A DNA stretch of 64,000 nucleotides, taken from the NCBI RefSeq assembly GCF_000165125.1, contig NZ_AEIU01000068.1, positions 62,001-126,000 of the forward strand. Direction: 5' to 3'. Shown in pieces: positions 37,859 to 47,043 of the stretch (position 1 is its first letter; each line of letters opens with the position of its first letter). The notes below the pieces were generated by a model. That model saw nothing but the letters and a program-made list of their open reading frames with translations. It was not told where the DNA came from and made no database searches. A program made the translations under genes and the position numbers. Origin of the DNA: Vibrio caribbeanicus ATCC BAA-2122 (GTDB taxonomy: Bacteria; Pseudomonadota; Gammaproteobacteria; Enterobacterales; Vibrionaceae).

Positions 37859-39625
37859 TCACTTTACTTTTTTGAAAAGGTAGCTTCCACGTATTTTCCG
37901 CCAAAGGCCAAAAACACTTGTTCTCGGAAAAATTGCGATTCTACGTATTTGAAATTTATCACCATGTACATGAATGGGACCACTATCGGTTGCAACAGCA
38001 TATTGATAGCCAATTTTTGAGGCAATATTTTTGGAATCTTCATTGAGCGAACCATACGGGTAGGCAAAAGACGTTAATCTTTTTCCAATCATACTTTCTA
38101 ATGCGACCTTATTATCATAAATCTCTTGCTCTTGTTCCGCTGACGTTAAACGACTGAGGTCAGGGTGTGTCACTGTGTGACCACCAATCTCAACCAGTCC
38201 AGATTCAGACAGTTCTTTGACTTGCTCTGGGCTCATAAGTTCAACCTGTTTTTCTGGGTTCGATGGAACCTCAACATCCCAACGATTGAATGTTTCTCCA
38301 GAAACTGTATATATCACAGCTTTAAAGTTGTATTTCTTGAGAAGAGGAAAAAGCAGTTCATAATTATCCTTGTAGCCGTCATCTACCGTGATAATGATAT
38401 AGCGTTTTCCATATTCTAGCCTGCAGATTAACCCTTTCTTTGCTAGGTCTTCGAAAGTAATGGGTTCAAATCCCATTTTTTTTATCAGTTTTAGATGCTT
38501 ATCCAGCATGTCAATATGAAGATAGGTGCCGTGAACGCCCTTTTCAGAGTCATTTTTGATAAAACGGTGATACATGATGATCGGCATTTCTTTACGCAAC
38601 TTTTGCACGTAAACGCTTTGATAAATATCTTCTATTTGGTCGACGACAATAGACAGGTCATAGTTTTCTTTTACTGTTTTAGTGACTCCACTGTCGCAGT
38701 GCTTGTTTTTTAAACCAAACTCAATTTGTTGAGGGATTTGGGTAAAATCGATGTTTAGGTCTTTGGGGCCAATATCGCCAAAATTAGATCTGATTGCCTC
38801 TTGAATATTATTCTGGTCAACCAGTCCAATCGACTCAGACTCACCCACAGCAAGTGTAGGGCGACCACAAAGTAAAGATTCCATCGCGACTCGACCAGCG
38901 CCTATAACTAAGTCAGAGGTTGCTAAAATCGAGGTGATGTTATCTGAATAGCCACTGAATTCTACTTGATGAGTAAACTTATCAAAACGGGGTTCAATAT
39001 CAGAGCCTGAGACTATTCTTACGTGATACTTGTTTGTATCCAAACATTCGTCCAGCAGCTTATAACAAAGATCGCCTTTGGGGCCAGTCAGTCGTCCAAT
39101 GATAGATATAATTGGTTTGTTGTTTTGAGGGGCTCCGAGCCAATGAAACTCCTCTGTTTCTATACCGTTTCTACTTACCTCTAAAAGACTTTTAGAGACT
39201 CCTAGATCATTTACTAGTTGCTCTTCAATTGACTCGCATACGGGAAGCGCTTTATCCCCCATGGCATGAAATTTTTTGCGTGACGGGTGTACAGGCTGCC
39301 TTCCATGAACGCTGGTAACCATAGGTGTCTGCGTTATCTTACAGGCAATATGGCAACTCCAGCTGGAAGCTCTGGAATGTGCATGAACCAGTTGAATTTT
39401 GTGCTTTTTAATCAGATAGATTAAGTAGGCGACATGCCAAAAGCGACGAGGAATACTACGTTTGTTGAAACGAAGTTTAAAAAATTGCCCTGTGTATGGT
39501 TTCGTCAGTGTATCCGATACGTAGTAGACGCTATGGCCTCGTTTAGTTAGCTGATTTCCAACAGTTGTTGCGTACACTTCAGCACCAGTAACTTCTAACT
39601 GAGAAAGTGCCATCAAAATATTCAT
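37859..39625 (-). CDS. fusion of GT4 glycosyltransferase and polysaccharide deacetylase
   Basis: 588 residues in two parts. Residues 1 to about 345 are a GT-B glycosyltransferase (MNILMALSQLEVTGAEVYATT, HAHSRASSW, SIIGRLTGPKGDL, VIGAGRVAMESLLCGRPTLAVGE). From about 350 (MPIIMYHRF) to the end is a NodB-type deacetylase (CE4) with IIITVDDGYKDNYE carrying the Asp pair, GGHTVTHPDLS with the zinc-binding His pair, and SFAYPYGSLNED. There is no signal peptide, so both activities should be cytoplasmic. One enzyme could add an N-acetylhexosamine to the core and then de-N-acetylate it (inference). It lies 8 bases upstream of waaL. Confidence 0.85.
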   Translation of the reverse strand: MNILMALSQLEVTGAEVYATTVGNQLTKRGHSVYYVSDTLTKPYTGQFFKLRFNKRSIPRRFWHVAYLIYLIKKHKIQLVHAHSRASSWSCHIACKITQTPMVTSVHGRQPVHPSRKKFHAMGDKALPVCESIEEQLVNDLGVSKSLLEVSRNGIETEEFHWLGAPQNNKPIISIIGRLTGPKGDLCYKLLDECLDTNKYHVRIVSGSDIEPRFDKFTHQVEFSGYSDNITSILATSDLVIGAGRVAMESLLCGRPTLAVGESESIGLVDQNNIQEAIRSNFGDIGPKDLNIDFTQIPQQIEFGLKNKHCDSGVTKTVKENYDLSIVVDQIEDIYQSVYVQKLRKEMPIIMYHRFIKNDSEKGVHGTYLHIDMLDKHLKLIKKMGFEPITFEDLAKKGLICRLEYGKRYIIITVDDGYKDNYELLFPLLKKYNFKAVIYTVSGETFNRWDVEVPSNPEKQVELMSPEQVKELSESGLVEIGGHTVTHPDLSRLTSAEQEQEIYDNKVALESMIGKRLTSFAYPYGSLNEDSKNIASKIGYQYAVATDSGPIHVHGDKFQIRRIAIFPRTSVFGLWRKIRGSYLFKKVK

Positions 39626-39670
39626 TTGTTAACCCACGAAACCATTAAGCGCAATATTCTAACCTGTAAA

Positions 39671-39701
39671 TATTCAGAGTTCAAAGATTGAACTCTGAAT
39701 A
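39671..39701 (-). terminator. terminator-like hairpin after hldD
   Basis: Perfect 14-base inverted repeat TATTCAGAGTTCAA/TTGAACTCTGAATA with a 3-base loop, 17 bases downstream of the hldD stop on the minus strand, followed there by TTTACAGG. Likely terminates hldD before the fusion gene. Confidence 0.65.
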
Positions 39702-39717
39702 GACGGAAAACAGAGCA

Positions 39718-40659
39718 CTACGCGTTGATAATCGACATATATTCGGCAACACCTTCAGCAACAGTTTTAAAATGATGACTGCAGCCAGCTGCGCGCAGTT
39801 TGGTGAGATCAGCTTGGGTATATTCCTGATAAGCACCTTTCAAGTGTTCTGGAAAGGGGATTGTCTCTACAGTACCCTGACCGTGGAACTTTATCACTGC
39901 CTTAGCAACTTCTTCAAATGACTCTGCATTACCCGTACCTAAATTGAAGATTCCAGAACTACCATTTTCCATAAACCAAAGGTTTACCGCGGCCACGTCA
40001 CCGACGTAAACAAAGTCACGTTTAAAAGATTCGCTACCTGCAAACAATTTAGGGTTCTCACCTGCATTCATTTGGTTATTTAGATGAAAAGCAACTGATG
40101 CCATCGAGCCTTTATGTTGTTCTCGGGGACCGTAAACATTGAAATAACGAAACCCCGTTATTTGAGAAAGCTTTTCTCCATGTTCTTCAGCATCTTGCCA
40201 AATACGTCGCACGTAGTTATCAAATTGCTGTTTAGAGTAGCCGTATACGTTCAGCGCACCTTCATACTCTTTTTCTTCAATGAAAGTATTTGTTTCACCA
40301 TAGGTAGCCGCAGATGAAGCATAAAGGAAAGGAATCTCACGCTCTAGACAATAATGCAAAAGTTCTTTTGAATACTCATAGTTATTAAGCATCATGTACT
40401 TACCGTCCCACTCAGTTGTCGCAGAGCAAGCCCCCTCATGGAAAATTGCTTCGATATGACCAAAGTCATCACCAGCCATGACTTGAGCTAGAAAGTCGTC
40501 ACGGTCCATGTAGTCAGTGATATCTAGATCAACCAAGTTCTGAAATTTCTTACCACTCTTAAGGTTGTCGACTACCAAAATGTCGTTAATGCCTTTTTCA
40601 TTGAGGGCTTTAACGATGTTGCTGCCGATCATGCCAGCGCCACCAGTTACGATGATCAT
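39718..40659 (-). CDS. hldD: ADP-L-glycero-D-manno-heptose 6-epimerase
   Basis: Last step of ADP-heptose synthesis, giving the donor for the heptosyltransferases of this locus. It is a 313-residue extended [41 protein letters not shown], catalytic [13 protein letters not shown], and [22 protein letters not shown]. It marks the border between the core locus and the O-antigen operon, as rfaD/gmhD does in vibrios, and is divergent from rmlB. Confidence 0.97.
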   Translation of the reverse strand: MIIVTGGAGMIGSNIVKALNEKGINDILVVDNLKSGKKFQNLVDLDITDYMDRDDFLAQVMAGDDFGHIEAIFHEGACSATTEWDGKYMMLNNYEYSKELLHYCLEREIPFLYASSAATYGETNTFIEEKEYEGALNVYGYSKQQFDNYVRRIWQDAEEHGEKLSQITGFRYFNVYGPREQHKGSMASVAFHLNNQMNAGENPKLFAGSESFKRDFVYVGDVAAVNLWFMENGSSGIFNLGTGNAESFEEVAKAVIKFHGQGTVETIPFPEHLKGAYQEYTQADLTKLRAAGCSHHFKTVAEGVAEYMSIINA

Positions 40660-40876
40660 AACCTTTCCTTCTCTAGTATCTGTTTTTTTGATTCTATCAA
40701 GATAGCCCAGTGGTTAAAATATCTAAAACTTATGTTTTGAATATTACTCTAGGGCTCGCACAGAGTTCAGAGTTTGTGTATCATACAATATTAAAACTTA
40801 TATTTAATCGTCGACCCTGCCTTAGGTGTAACACTCTGATGGGCTTTGGTTCCACTGGTAATAACAAGGTAAATAA
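40660..40876. other. divergent region between hldD and the O-antigen operon
   Basis: 217 bases that must hold the hldD promoter and the O-antigen operon promoter. A TACAAT-like -10 lies near 40784, but I cannot find a properly spaced -35. I looked for the ops/JUMPstart core GGCGGTAG used by RfaH and did not see it here. Confidence 0.5.
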
Positions 40877-41950
40877 GTGAAAATTTTGGTAACAGGTGGC
40901 GCTGGCTTTATTGGCTCAGCAGTTGTGCGTCACATAATTGAAAGCACTAACGATAGTGTTGTTAACGTTGACTGCTTGACCTATGCTGGTAACTTAGAAT
41001 CTTTAGCTAGTGTAGAAAATAATGAGCGATATGTTTTTGAGCAAGTAAATATTTGCGATAGAGCAGAGCTTGATCGAGTTTTCTCTGAATATAACCCAGA
41101 TGCAGTTATGCATTTAGCAGCAGAGTCCCATGTTGATCGGTCCATTACTGGTCCTGCTGCTTTTATTGAAACTAATGTAGTCGGTACCTATACCTTACTT
41201 GAGGCTACTCGCGCTTATTGGAACGATTTAAGCTTAGATGCAAAGCAATCTTTCCGTTTCCACCACATTTCCACCGATGAAGTGTATGGCGATCTTCCGC
41301 ACCCTGATGAGTTTGATGCTGGAACAGAGTTACCTATGTTCTTAGAGACAACTCCATATGCTCCATCTAGCCCGTATTCAGCTTCAAAAGCATCTAGCGA
41401 CCACCTTGTTCGAGCATGGTTGCGTACTTATGGTCTTCCTACTATTGTGACAAATTGCTCAAATAACTATGGACCATATCACTTCCCTGAAAAGCTGATC
41501 CCACTTGTCATTTTAAATGCTTTAGAAGGCAAAGAGTTACCGATTTATGGTAAAGGTGATCAAATTCGAGATTGGCTATTCGTTGAAGACCACGCACGGG
41601 CTCTTTATAAAGTAGTGACTGAAGGGGGCATAGGTGAAACTTACAATATTGGAGGTCATAACGAAAAACGAAACCTCGAAGTTGTTGAAACTATTTGCTC
41701 TATCTTGGATGTATTAGTGCCGAAAGATTCGCCTTATGCTGAACAAATAACCTATGTACAAGATCGACCGGGGCACGATCGTCGCTATGCGATTGATTCT
41801 TCAAAGATGCAACAAGAGTTAGGTTGGACTCCAATAGAAACATTTGAAACGGGCCTTAAAAAAACTGTCCAGTGGTATTTAGATAACCATAAGTGGTGCC
41901 AGAACGTTCAAGATGGCAGCTATCAACGTGAACGCTTAGGTGTGGAGTAA
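40877..41950 (+). CDS. rmlB: dTDP-glucose 4,6-dehydratase
   Basis: Converts dTDP-glucose to dTDP-4-keto-6-deoxyglucose. It is a 357-residue extended [43 protein letters not shown], catalytic YSASKASSD, and [18 protein letters not shown]. The GTG start at 40877 has AAGG 7 bases upstream. It is the first gene of the O-antigen operon; its product feeds both the 3-amino-sugar branch (FdtA/FdtB-like) and the RmlC branch. Confidence 0.96.
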   Translation: MKILVTGGAGFIGSAVVRHIIESTNDSVVNVDCLTYAGNLESLASVENNERYVFEQVNICDRAELDRVFSEYNPDAVMHLAAESHVDRSITGPAAFIETNVVGTYTLLEATRAYWNDLSLDAKQSFRFHHISTDEVYGDLPHPDEFDAGTELPMFLETTPYAPSSPYSASKASSDHLVRAWLRTYGLPTIVTNCSNNYGPYHFPEKLIPLVILNALEGKELPIYGKGDQIRDWLFVEDHARALYKVVTEGGIGETYNIGGHNEKRNLEVVETICSILDVLVPKDSPYAEQITYVQDRPGHDRRYAIDSSKMQQELGWTPIETFETGLKKTVQWYLDNHKWCQNVQDGSYQRERLGVE

Positions 41951-41954
41951 AGGT

Positions 41955-42821
41955 ATGAAAGGCATTGTATTAGCTGGTGGTTCAGGCACTCGTTTGTATC
42001 CTATTACTAGAGGAGTATCTAAGCAGTTGCTTCCTGTATATGACAAACCTATGATTTATTACCCGCTTTCAACTCTTATGCTAGCTGGCATTCGCGATGT
42101 TTTGATTATTACTACCCCTGAGGATAATGAGAGCTTCAAAAGACTTTTAGGTGATGGCAGTGATTTTGGTATAAACCTAGAGTATGCCGTGCAGCCATCT
42201 CCAGATGGTCTCGCTCAAGCGTTTATTATTGGTGAAGATTTTATTGGTGATGATAGCGTGTGTTTAGTCTTAGGTGACAATATCTTTTATGGTCAATCCT
42301 TTAGCTCTACTCTTGTTAATGCAGCGAATCGAGGAACTGGTGCGACAGTATTCGGTTATCAAGTGAAAGATCCTGAACGCTTTGGTGTTGTTGAGTTTGA
42401 TGAAAATATGAAAGCTATTTCTTTGGAGGAAAAGCCCAAGGCTCCGAAGTCTAATTATGCTGTTACCGGTCTTTATTTTTATGACAATCGAGTAATTGAG
42501 TTTGCCAAGCAAGTCAAACCATCTGATAGAGGTGAGTTAGAGATAACTTCGTTGAACGAAATGTATCTAAATGATGGGACTCTTAACGTGGAGCTACTTG
42601 GTCGTGGTTTTGCTTGGTTGGATACAGGAACACACCAAAGCCTACATGAAGCTTCTTCTTTCGTCCAAACCATTGAAAATGTTCAGGGATTAAAAGTTGC
42701 TTGCCTAGAAGAAATTGCATGGCGTAATCACTGGTTAAGTGATAAAGAGCTGATGACATTGGCGACACCTATGCTTAAAAACGAGTATGGAAAATATCTA
42801 ATGGATTTAATCGAAAAGTAA
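41955..42821 (+). CDS. rmlA: glucose-1-phosphate thymidylyltransferase
   Basis: Makes dTDP-glucose from dTTP and glucose 1-phosphate. It is 288 residues, with [31 protein letters not shown] at the N-terminus and the metal-binding LGDNIFYG. The ATG at 41955 has AAGG just upstream and is 4 bases after the rmlB stop. GTG 41940 is in frame but lies inside rmlB. Order rmlB-rmlA. Confidence 0.96.
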   Translation: MKGIVLAGGSGTRLYPITRGVSKQLLPVYDKPMIYYPLSTLMLAGIRDVLIITTPEDNESFKRLLGDGSDFGINLEYAVQPSPDGLAQAFIIGEDFIGDDSVCLVLGDNIFYGQSFSSTLVNAANRGTGATVFGYQVKDPERFGVVEFDENMKAISLEEKPKAPKSNYAVTGLYFYDNRVIEFAKQVKPSDRGELEITSLNEMYLNDGTLNVELLGRGFAWLDTGTHQSLHEASSFVQTIENVQGLKVACLEEIAWRNHWLSDKELMTLATPMLKNEYGKYLMDLIEK

Positions 42822-42823
42822 TT

Positions 42824-43222
42824 ATGAGCCTACTTAATTTTTATGACTTTAATGTTCTCGGTGATTCTAGAGGGGCACTTGTGTCCATTGAGGCGGAGAG
42901 AAGTATACCTTTCGAAATTAGACGGGTTTACTACATTTTTGGTACGCAGAAAGGGGTCGCTAGAGGATTTCATGCACACAAAGAACTACAGCAAGTGGCG
43001 GTTTGTTTGGCGGGAAGCTGTAAGTTCTTAATGGACGATGGAAAACATAAGGAAGAAACGGTTCTTGATTCTAATTCGCAGGGGCTACTTATTGATGTAA
43101 TGCAATGGCATGAAATGTATGACTTCTCAGAAGATTGTATATTAATGGTCTTAGCTAGCGATCATTATGATGAGAGTGATTATATTAGAAGCTATGATGA
43201 ATTTTTGAGAGAAATAAAATAA
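42824..43222 (+). CDS. fdtA: dTDP-4-keto-6-deoxyglucose 3,4-ketoisomerase, FdtA/QdtA-like
   Basis: 132-residue cupin of the WxcM-like family. The block ARGFHAHKELQQVAVCLAGSCKFLMDDG carries the active-site histidines of sugar 3,4-ketoisomerases. These convert dTDP-4-keto-6-deoxyglucose to the 3-keto form, the precursor of 3-amino-3,6-dideoxyhexoses (Fuc3N via FdtA, Qui3N via QdtA); which epimer cannot be told. It starts 2 bases after rmlA. The expected partner aminotransferase is next but frameshifted. Confidence 0.86.
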   Translation: MSLLNFYDFNVLGDSRGALVSIEAERSIPFEIRRVYYIFGTQKGVARGFHAHKELQQVAVCLAGSCKFLMDDGKHKEETVLDSNSQGLLIDVMQWHEMYDFSEDCILMVLASDHYDESDYIRSYDEFLREIK

Positions 43223-43297
43223 GCATACATACTGCAAAGTCGGACGCCAGAAAGTTATTACTGGTGTAGTTGAAATCTATATTCCAGAGAAAGAAAA
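43223..43297 (+). other. spacer between fdtA-like and fdtB-like genes, possible gene tail
   Basis: In an otherwise tightly packed operon this 75-base gap contains an open frame of 26 codons (43218-43301) ending YIPEKEK-stop, with the stop overlapping the next ATG as ATGA. It may be the 3' tail of a deleted gene, but it is short enough to be chance. Confidence 0.25.
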
Positions 43298-44409
43298 ATG
43301 ATTCCATTTCTTGACCTTAAGTCAATTAATCAAACTTATCGAGACGAACTAACTAGTGCATGTCAAAGGGTTATCGATTCTGGGTGGTACATCATGGGTA
43401 CCGAAGTTAAAGAGTTTGAGAAGGCCTTTGCCGATTATTGCGGTGTGGCGTATGCACTAGGCGTTGCTAGTGGTTTAGACGCTCTTTCCTTAGTGCTTAG
43501 AGCATGGAAAGAGATGGGGAAAATTAATAGTGGTGATGAAGTAATTGTACCTGCCAACACTTACATCGCATCTATTCTGGCGATTAGTGACAATGGATTA
43601 GTGCCTGTTCTCGTTGAACCGTGTGAAGAGTCGTATAACCTTACGGAAGATGGTATTAGGAAGGCGATTACTGAAAAACTAAGGTAATACTTCCCGTTCA
43701 CCTCTATGGCAATATTTCTCCTATGGAGGAAATTATGGATATTGCTGATGAGTTTAATCTTCTAGTATTGGAAGATTGTGCTCAATCCCACGGCGCCTCG
43801 ATACAATCAAGGAAAGCTGGATCTTGGGGTGATGCGGGAGCCTTTAGTTTTTATCCAGGCAAGAACTTAGGGGCACTAGGTGATGCTGGTGGAATTACGA
43901 CAAACGACGAAGAGTTGATGAGTGTGGTAACAGCCCTGAGAAACTATGGCTCGCACACTAAATATGAGAATAGGTATAAAGGTGTCAACTCCCGCTTAGA
44001 TGAAATGCAAGCTGCGATGTTGAGAGTTAAACTCAATTACTTAGATGGTGAGACGAGTCGACGTAAGCAAATTGCTCAATACTACAATCAACATATTGAT
44101 AACAGTTTAGTTTTAAAACAACCATACGTCGACTCTGCTGAGAATCATGTATTCCACCTTTATGTTATACAAGTTGAAAATAGGGCTGATTTTGTGGCGT
44201 ATCTTGAAAGTCGAGGGGTGCATACGATGGTTCACTACCCAATAGCCCCACATAAGCAGCAGGCATATCCCGAACTTGGCCACTTGTCCCTACCTGTTAC
44301 AGAAAAAATTCATCGCCAAGTTGTAAGTCTTCCTATGGGGCCAACAATGACTGATGAACAAGTCGCTAGCGTCGTAGAAGTTGTCAACAGCTATGTATTG
44401 AGAGCGTAA
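43298..44409 (+). pseudogene. fdtB: FdtB/QdtB-like dTDP-3-keto-sugar aminotransferase, frameshifted
   Basis: PLP-dependent DegT/DnrJ/EryC1/StrS aminotransferase that would aminate C3 of the FdtA product. Two frames together give about 370 residues, the normal length. The first (43298-43687) runs from MIPFLDLKSINQTYRDEL to AITEKLR-stop; the second continues through [19 protein letters not shown] to 44409. The break sits in an A-run at 43674-43678: one extra A would restore [17 protein letters not shown]. The PLP lysine is in [15 protein letters not shown], downstream of the break. As read, neither half should be active. It could be a true mutation, a slippage-based switch or a sequencing error. 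Confidence 0.85.
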
Positions 44410-44963
44410 TGAAGGTTACTAAAACGAACTTAGATGGCTGTATCGTTATTGAGCCAGATGTATATGGAGATGAAAGAGGCTATTTTTTTGAGAGCTTTCA
44501 TGAAGAAAAATATCGTGAAATTGGCATCAAAGAAACTTTTGTCCAAGATAATTTTTCAAAATCTTCAAAAGGAATATTAAGAGGTTTACATTCGCAGCTC
44601 AATAAGCCGCAAGGAAAGTTGGTTTCTGTCACTAAAGGTGAGGTTTTTGATGTTGCAGTTGATCTGAGAGAAACCTCTCCGACATTTGGTAAGCATTTTT
44701 CAATTGTTCTTTCTGATAAAAATCACAAGCAGCTGTATATACCACCAGGCTTTGCTCATGGTTTTTTGACGCTTTCTGACGTCGTACATTTTGGTTATAA
44801 GTGTACCGACTTTTATGACCCTGAAGATGAACTTGGCATTCTTTGGAATGATGCTGATCTAGATATTGACTGGCCTACAGATACTCCACAACTGTCGAAA
44901 AAAGATAAAGAGCAGCCAAGTTTTCAAGAGTATTTGAACATATTAAAAGGCCTAAAGAAATGA
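44409..44963 (+). CDS. rmlC: dTDP-4-dehydrorhamnose 3,5-epimerase
   Basis: Cupin epimerase of 184 residues giving dTDP-4-keto-L-rhamnose. Visible blocks are DERGYFFESFHEEKY, FVQDNFSKSSKGILRGLHSQ with the catalytic histidine, GEVFDVAVDLR, PPGFAHGFLTLSD and YKCTDFYDPEDELGILWND. The ATG shares a base with the aminotransferase stop (TAATG). No classical RmlD is found nearby, so the next gene may supply the 4-ketoreductase step. Confidence 0.94.
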   Translation: MKVTKTNLDGCIVIEPDVYGDERGYFFESFHEEKYREIGIKETFVQDNFSKSSKGILRGLHSQLNKPQGKLVSVTKGEVFDVAVDLRETSPTFGKHFSIVLSDKNHKQLYIPPGFAHGFLTLSDVVHFGYKCTDFYDPEDELGILWNDADLDIDWPTDTPQLSKKDKEQPSFQEYLNILKGLKK

Positions 44964-45784
44964 AAAAGTGTCTTGTAATTGGTGGTAGAGGCTTCATTGG
45001 AAGCCAAATTGTTAACGATTTAGAATCAAGTGGATATGATGTAGATATACCTGAAAGAGGTGATGTTAGCTTTTTTCAAACTTCTTATGATGCCATTGTA
45101 TACGCTGCTGGTTACGGTGTGTGTACTAAGCCTATTGATGTAATTGAAGCTAACGTTAACTTTTTTAATGAAGTTTTATTTAAAGCTAATTATGAACATC
45201 TTATTTACATTTCTTCAACTAGATTGTATATGTCGACGCCAAATACAAATGAAGAGATTGACCTGCATGTGCCGCAAAATGATGAAAGAAAGCTTTTTAA
45301 CTTGTCTAAGTTAGTCTCTGAAGAAGTCGCTAGGCTTTCTGGGAAAAATGTTACAGTGATAAGACCAAGTAATGTTTATGGTACAGCATTAAATAGTAAT
45401 CTGTTTTTGCCAATGATAATTAAAAATGCTCTGACTCATAATAAAATAGATATGTATGTAGAGCCTGAATATGAAAAAGATTATGTGTCTTTGGATGATG
45501 TGTCGCGTTTTGTTATTAAGTGTGTAAATGACGGTTTTAAATATTTCAATGTTTACAATGTTGCTTCTGGTGTGAATGTTTCTGCGAAATCTATCGCTGA
45601 AATAATTCAGCAAGAAACCAATTGTCAAGTTAACTGGCATGATGGCTTTGTAGGTGAAGTGTTTACGCCAATAAATATTGATAAGTCAAAGAGAAACTAT
45701 AGCTTTAAGCCTAAACATTTATTGGACGAACTACCAGGTATAATCTCCGGCTTTAAAGAAGCTCTTTCTAAACAGGCGAACTAG
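44960..45784 (+). CDS. NAD(P)-dependent sugar epimerase/reductase (extended SDR), RmlD candidate
   Basis: 274-residue short-chain dehydrogenase-like protein: CLVIGGRGFIGSQIVNDL Rossmann motif, VYAAGYGV, YISSTRLYMS, IRPSNVYGT. At the catalytic YxxxK site it reads FNLSK, so the usual tyrosine is phenylalanine while the lysine is kept. By position after rmlC it could reduce dTDP-4-keto-L-rhamnose to dTDP-L-rhamnose or a 6-deoxy-talose, but the missing tyrosine makes normal chemistry uncertain. It overlaps rmlC by 4 bases and touches wzx by one base. Confidence 0.78.
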   Translation: MKKCLVIGGRGFIGSQIVNDLESSGYDVDIPERGDVSFFQTSYDAIVYAAGYGVCTKPIDVIEANVNFFNEVLFKANYEHLIYISSTRLYMSTPNTNEEIDLHVPQNDERKLFNLSKLVSEEVARLSGKNVTVIRPSNVYGTALNSNLFLPMIIKNALTHNKIDMYVEPEYEKDYVSLDDVSRFVIKCVNDGFKYFNVYNVASGVNVSAKSIAEIIQQETNCQVNWHDGFVGEVFTPINIDKSKRNYSFKPKHLLDELPGIISGFKEALSKQAN

Positions 45785-47043
45785 TGAACTTTGCATCTAC
45801 TACTTTATTTACAGTTGCACAAACTGTGATGAAAATGCTAGCTGGTTTTGTAGTTATCAAGATAGTAGCTTCATTATCTGGCCCAGAAGGAATGTCTAAC
45901 CTTGGTGTTGTGCAAAATGTAAACCTTATTTACGTGATGCTTTGTGGCGGTATTATGGCTACAGGTATAACAAAGAATATTGCAAGTAATGACCGAAATA
46001 AAAGCCTGTTTGGGATTTTTAATTCTGTAAAGAGTTTGGAGTCTAAGTTATCTATTATTGCGTCTATTATAGTCGTTATTGTTATTGTATTGTTGTATTT
46101 TTTGTCGTCACATGATTATCAAAATTTAATGCTTTTGATAATAATATCACTTGTATTAACGTTCTTTCATGCAAAAGTTCTAATTTATATTTCAGCTCTA
46201 AATGGTCTTTTTAAAATACGAGAGTTGTCTGGGTTACATATTTTAGCATCGGTGTTTACAATAATCATTAGTACGGTTACTTATTATTTGTATCCAGACT
46301 GGAGGCTTGCTGTTGTTAGCTTGCCACTCGGGTATGCTATCGTTTTTTTTATAATTAGAAAAGAAAGAAATCGATTGTATAGGTATTACAATCGCATCGA
46401 AATTAACAAGAGCGCTAAGGAAAGTATCCAGCAATATGCTATTTTTGGGGTGATTAGCGCAATCTGTTTACCTACATCTCAACTGATTATAAGAACTTAT
46501 ATTGCGAATGATATCTCAGTGCATGACTCTGGTATTTGGCAAGGTGTGATCCGGTTTAGTGAAGTGTACCTTGTATTAATATCTTCAGCTTTATCTGTTT
46601 ATTTGATACCAAAAATATCAAATATGAAGGATGGTAAATGCATTAAGAGGTTGGTATATCATTTCGTTGGCATTGTTTCACTTGTCTCAATTGCCGGAAT
46701 GTTCGCTATATATTCTATGAGAGAGTATATAATAGTAATTCTGTTTGATGATACTTTTGAAGAGATGGCATCTCTTTTTCTATATCAGTTGCCAGGCGAC
46801 TTTTTTAAGATAATCTCATGGGTTTTCGCATTTTCTATGCTCGGTTTGGGTAGCGTAAAAAAGATGTTGATCTTAGAGGTAATATTCTCACTCACCTATG
46901 TTGTTCTCTCTATATTGGGAGTCAATGTATTGGGTGTGAAAGGTGCTGTCGTAGCGTACAGTATAAATTATGTACTATATTTTTTCGCTATTGGTATTAT
47001 ATTTGGAGTTGAAGTTGGAAAGCACAAAAAAAAATCAACCTAA
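45784..47043 (+). CDS. wzx: O-antigen flippase Wzx (WzxE-like)
   Basis: 419-residue polytopic inner-membrane protein with about 12 hydrophobic helices, matching WzxE/O-antigen translocases of the MOP superfamily (start NFASTTLFTVAQTVMKMLAGFVVIKIVA, then LSGPEGMSNLGVVQNVNLI). It would flip the undecaprenyl-diphosphate-linked O-unit to the periplasm. The GTG start overlaps the previous stop by one base (TAGTG). The base composition here is strongly AT-rich, typical for wzx. Confidence 0.88.
   Translation: MNFASTTLFTVAQTVMKMLAGFVVIKIVASLSGPEGMSNLGVVQNVNLIYVMLCGGIMATGITKNIASNDRNKSLFGIFNSVKSLESKLSIIASIIVVIVIVLLYFLSSHDYQNLMLLIIISLVLTFFHAKVLIYISALNGLFKIRELSGLHILASVFTIIISTVTYYLYPDWRLAVVSLPLGYAIVFFIIRKERNRLYRYYNRIEINKSAKESIQQYAIFGVISAICLPTSQLIIRTYIANDISVHDSGIWQGVIRFSEVYLVLISSALSVYLIPKISNMKDGKCIKRLVYHFVGIVSLVSIAGMFAIYSMREYIIVILFDDTFEEMASLFLYQLPGDFFKIISWVFAFSMLGLGSVKKMLILEVIFSLTYVVLSILGVNVLGVKGAVVAYSINYVLYFFAIGIIFGVEVGKHKKKST

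Noticed and set aside
23924-40659. Insertion sequences or phage ends around the LPS core locus
   Set aside because: No transposase, integrase or terminal inverted repeats seen; gene changes look like replacement within a conserved locus.
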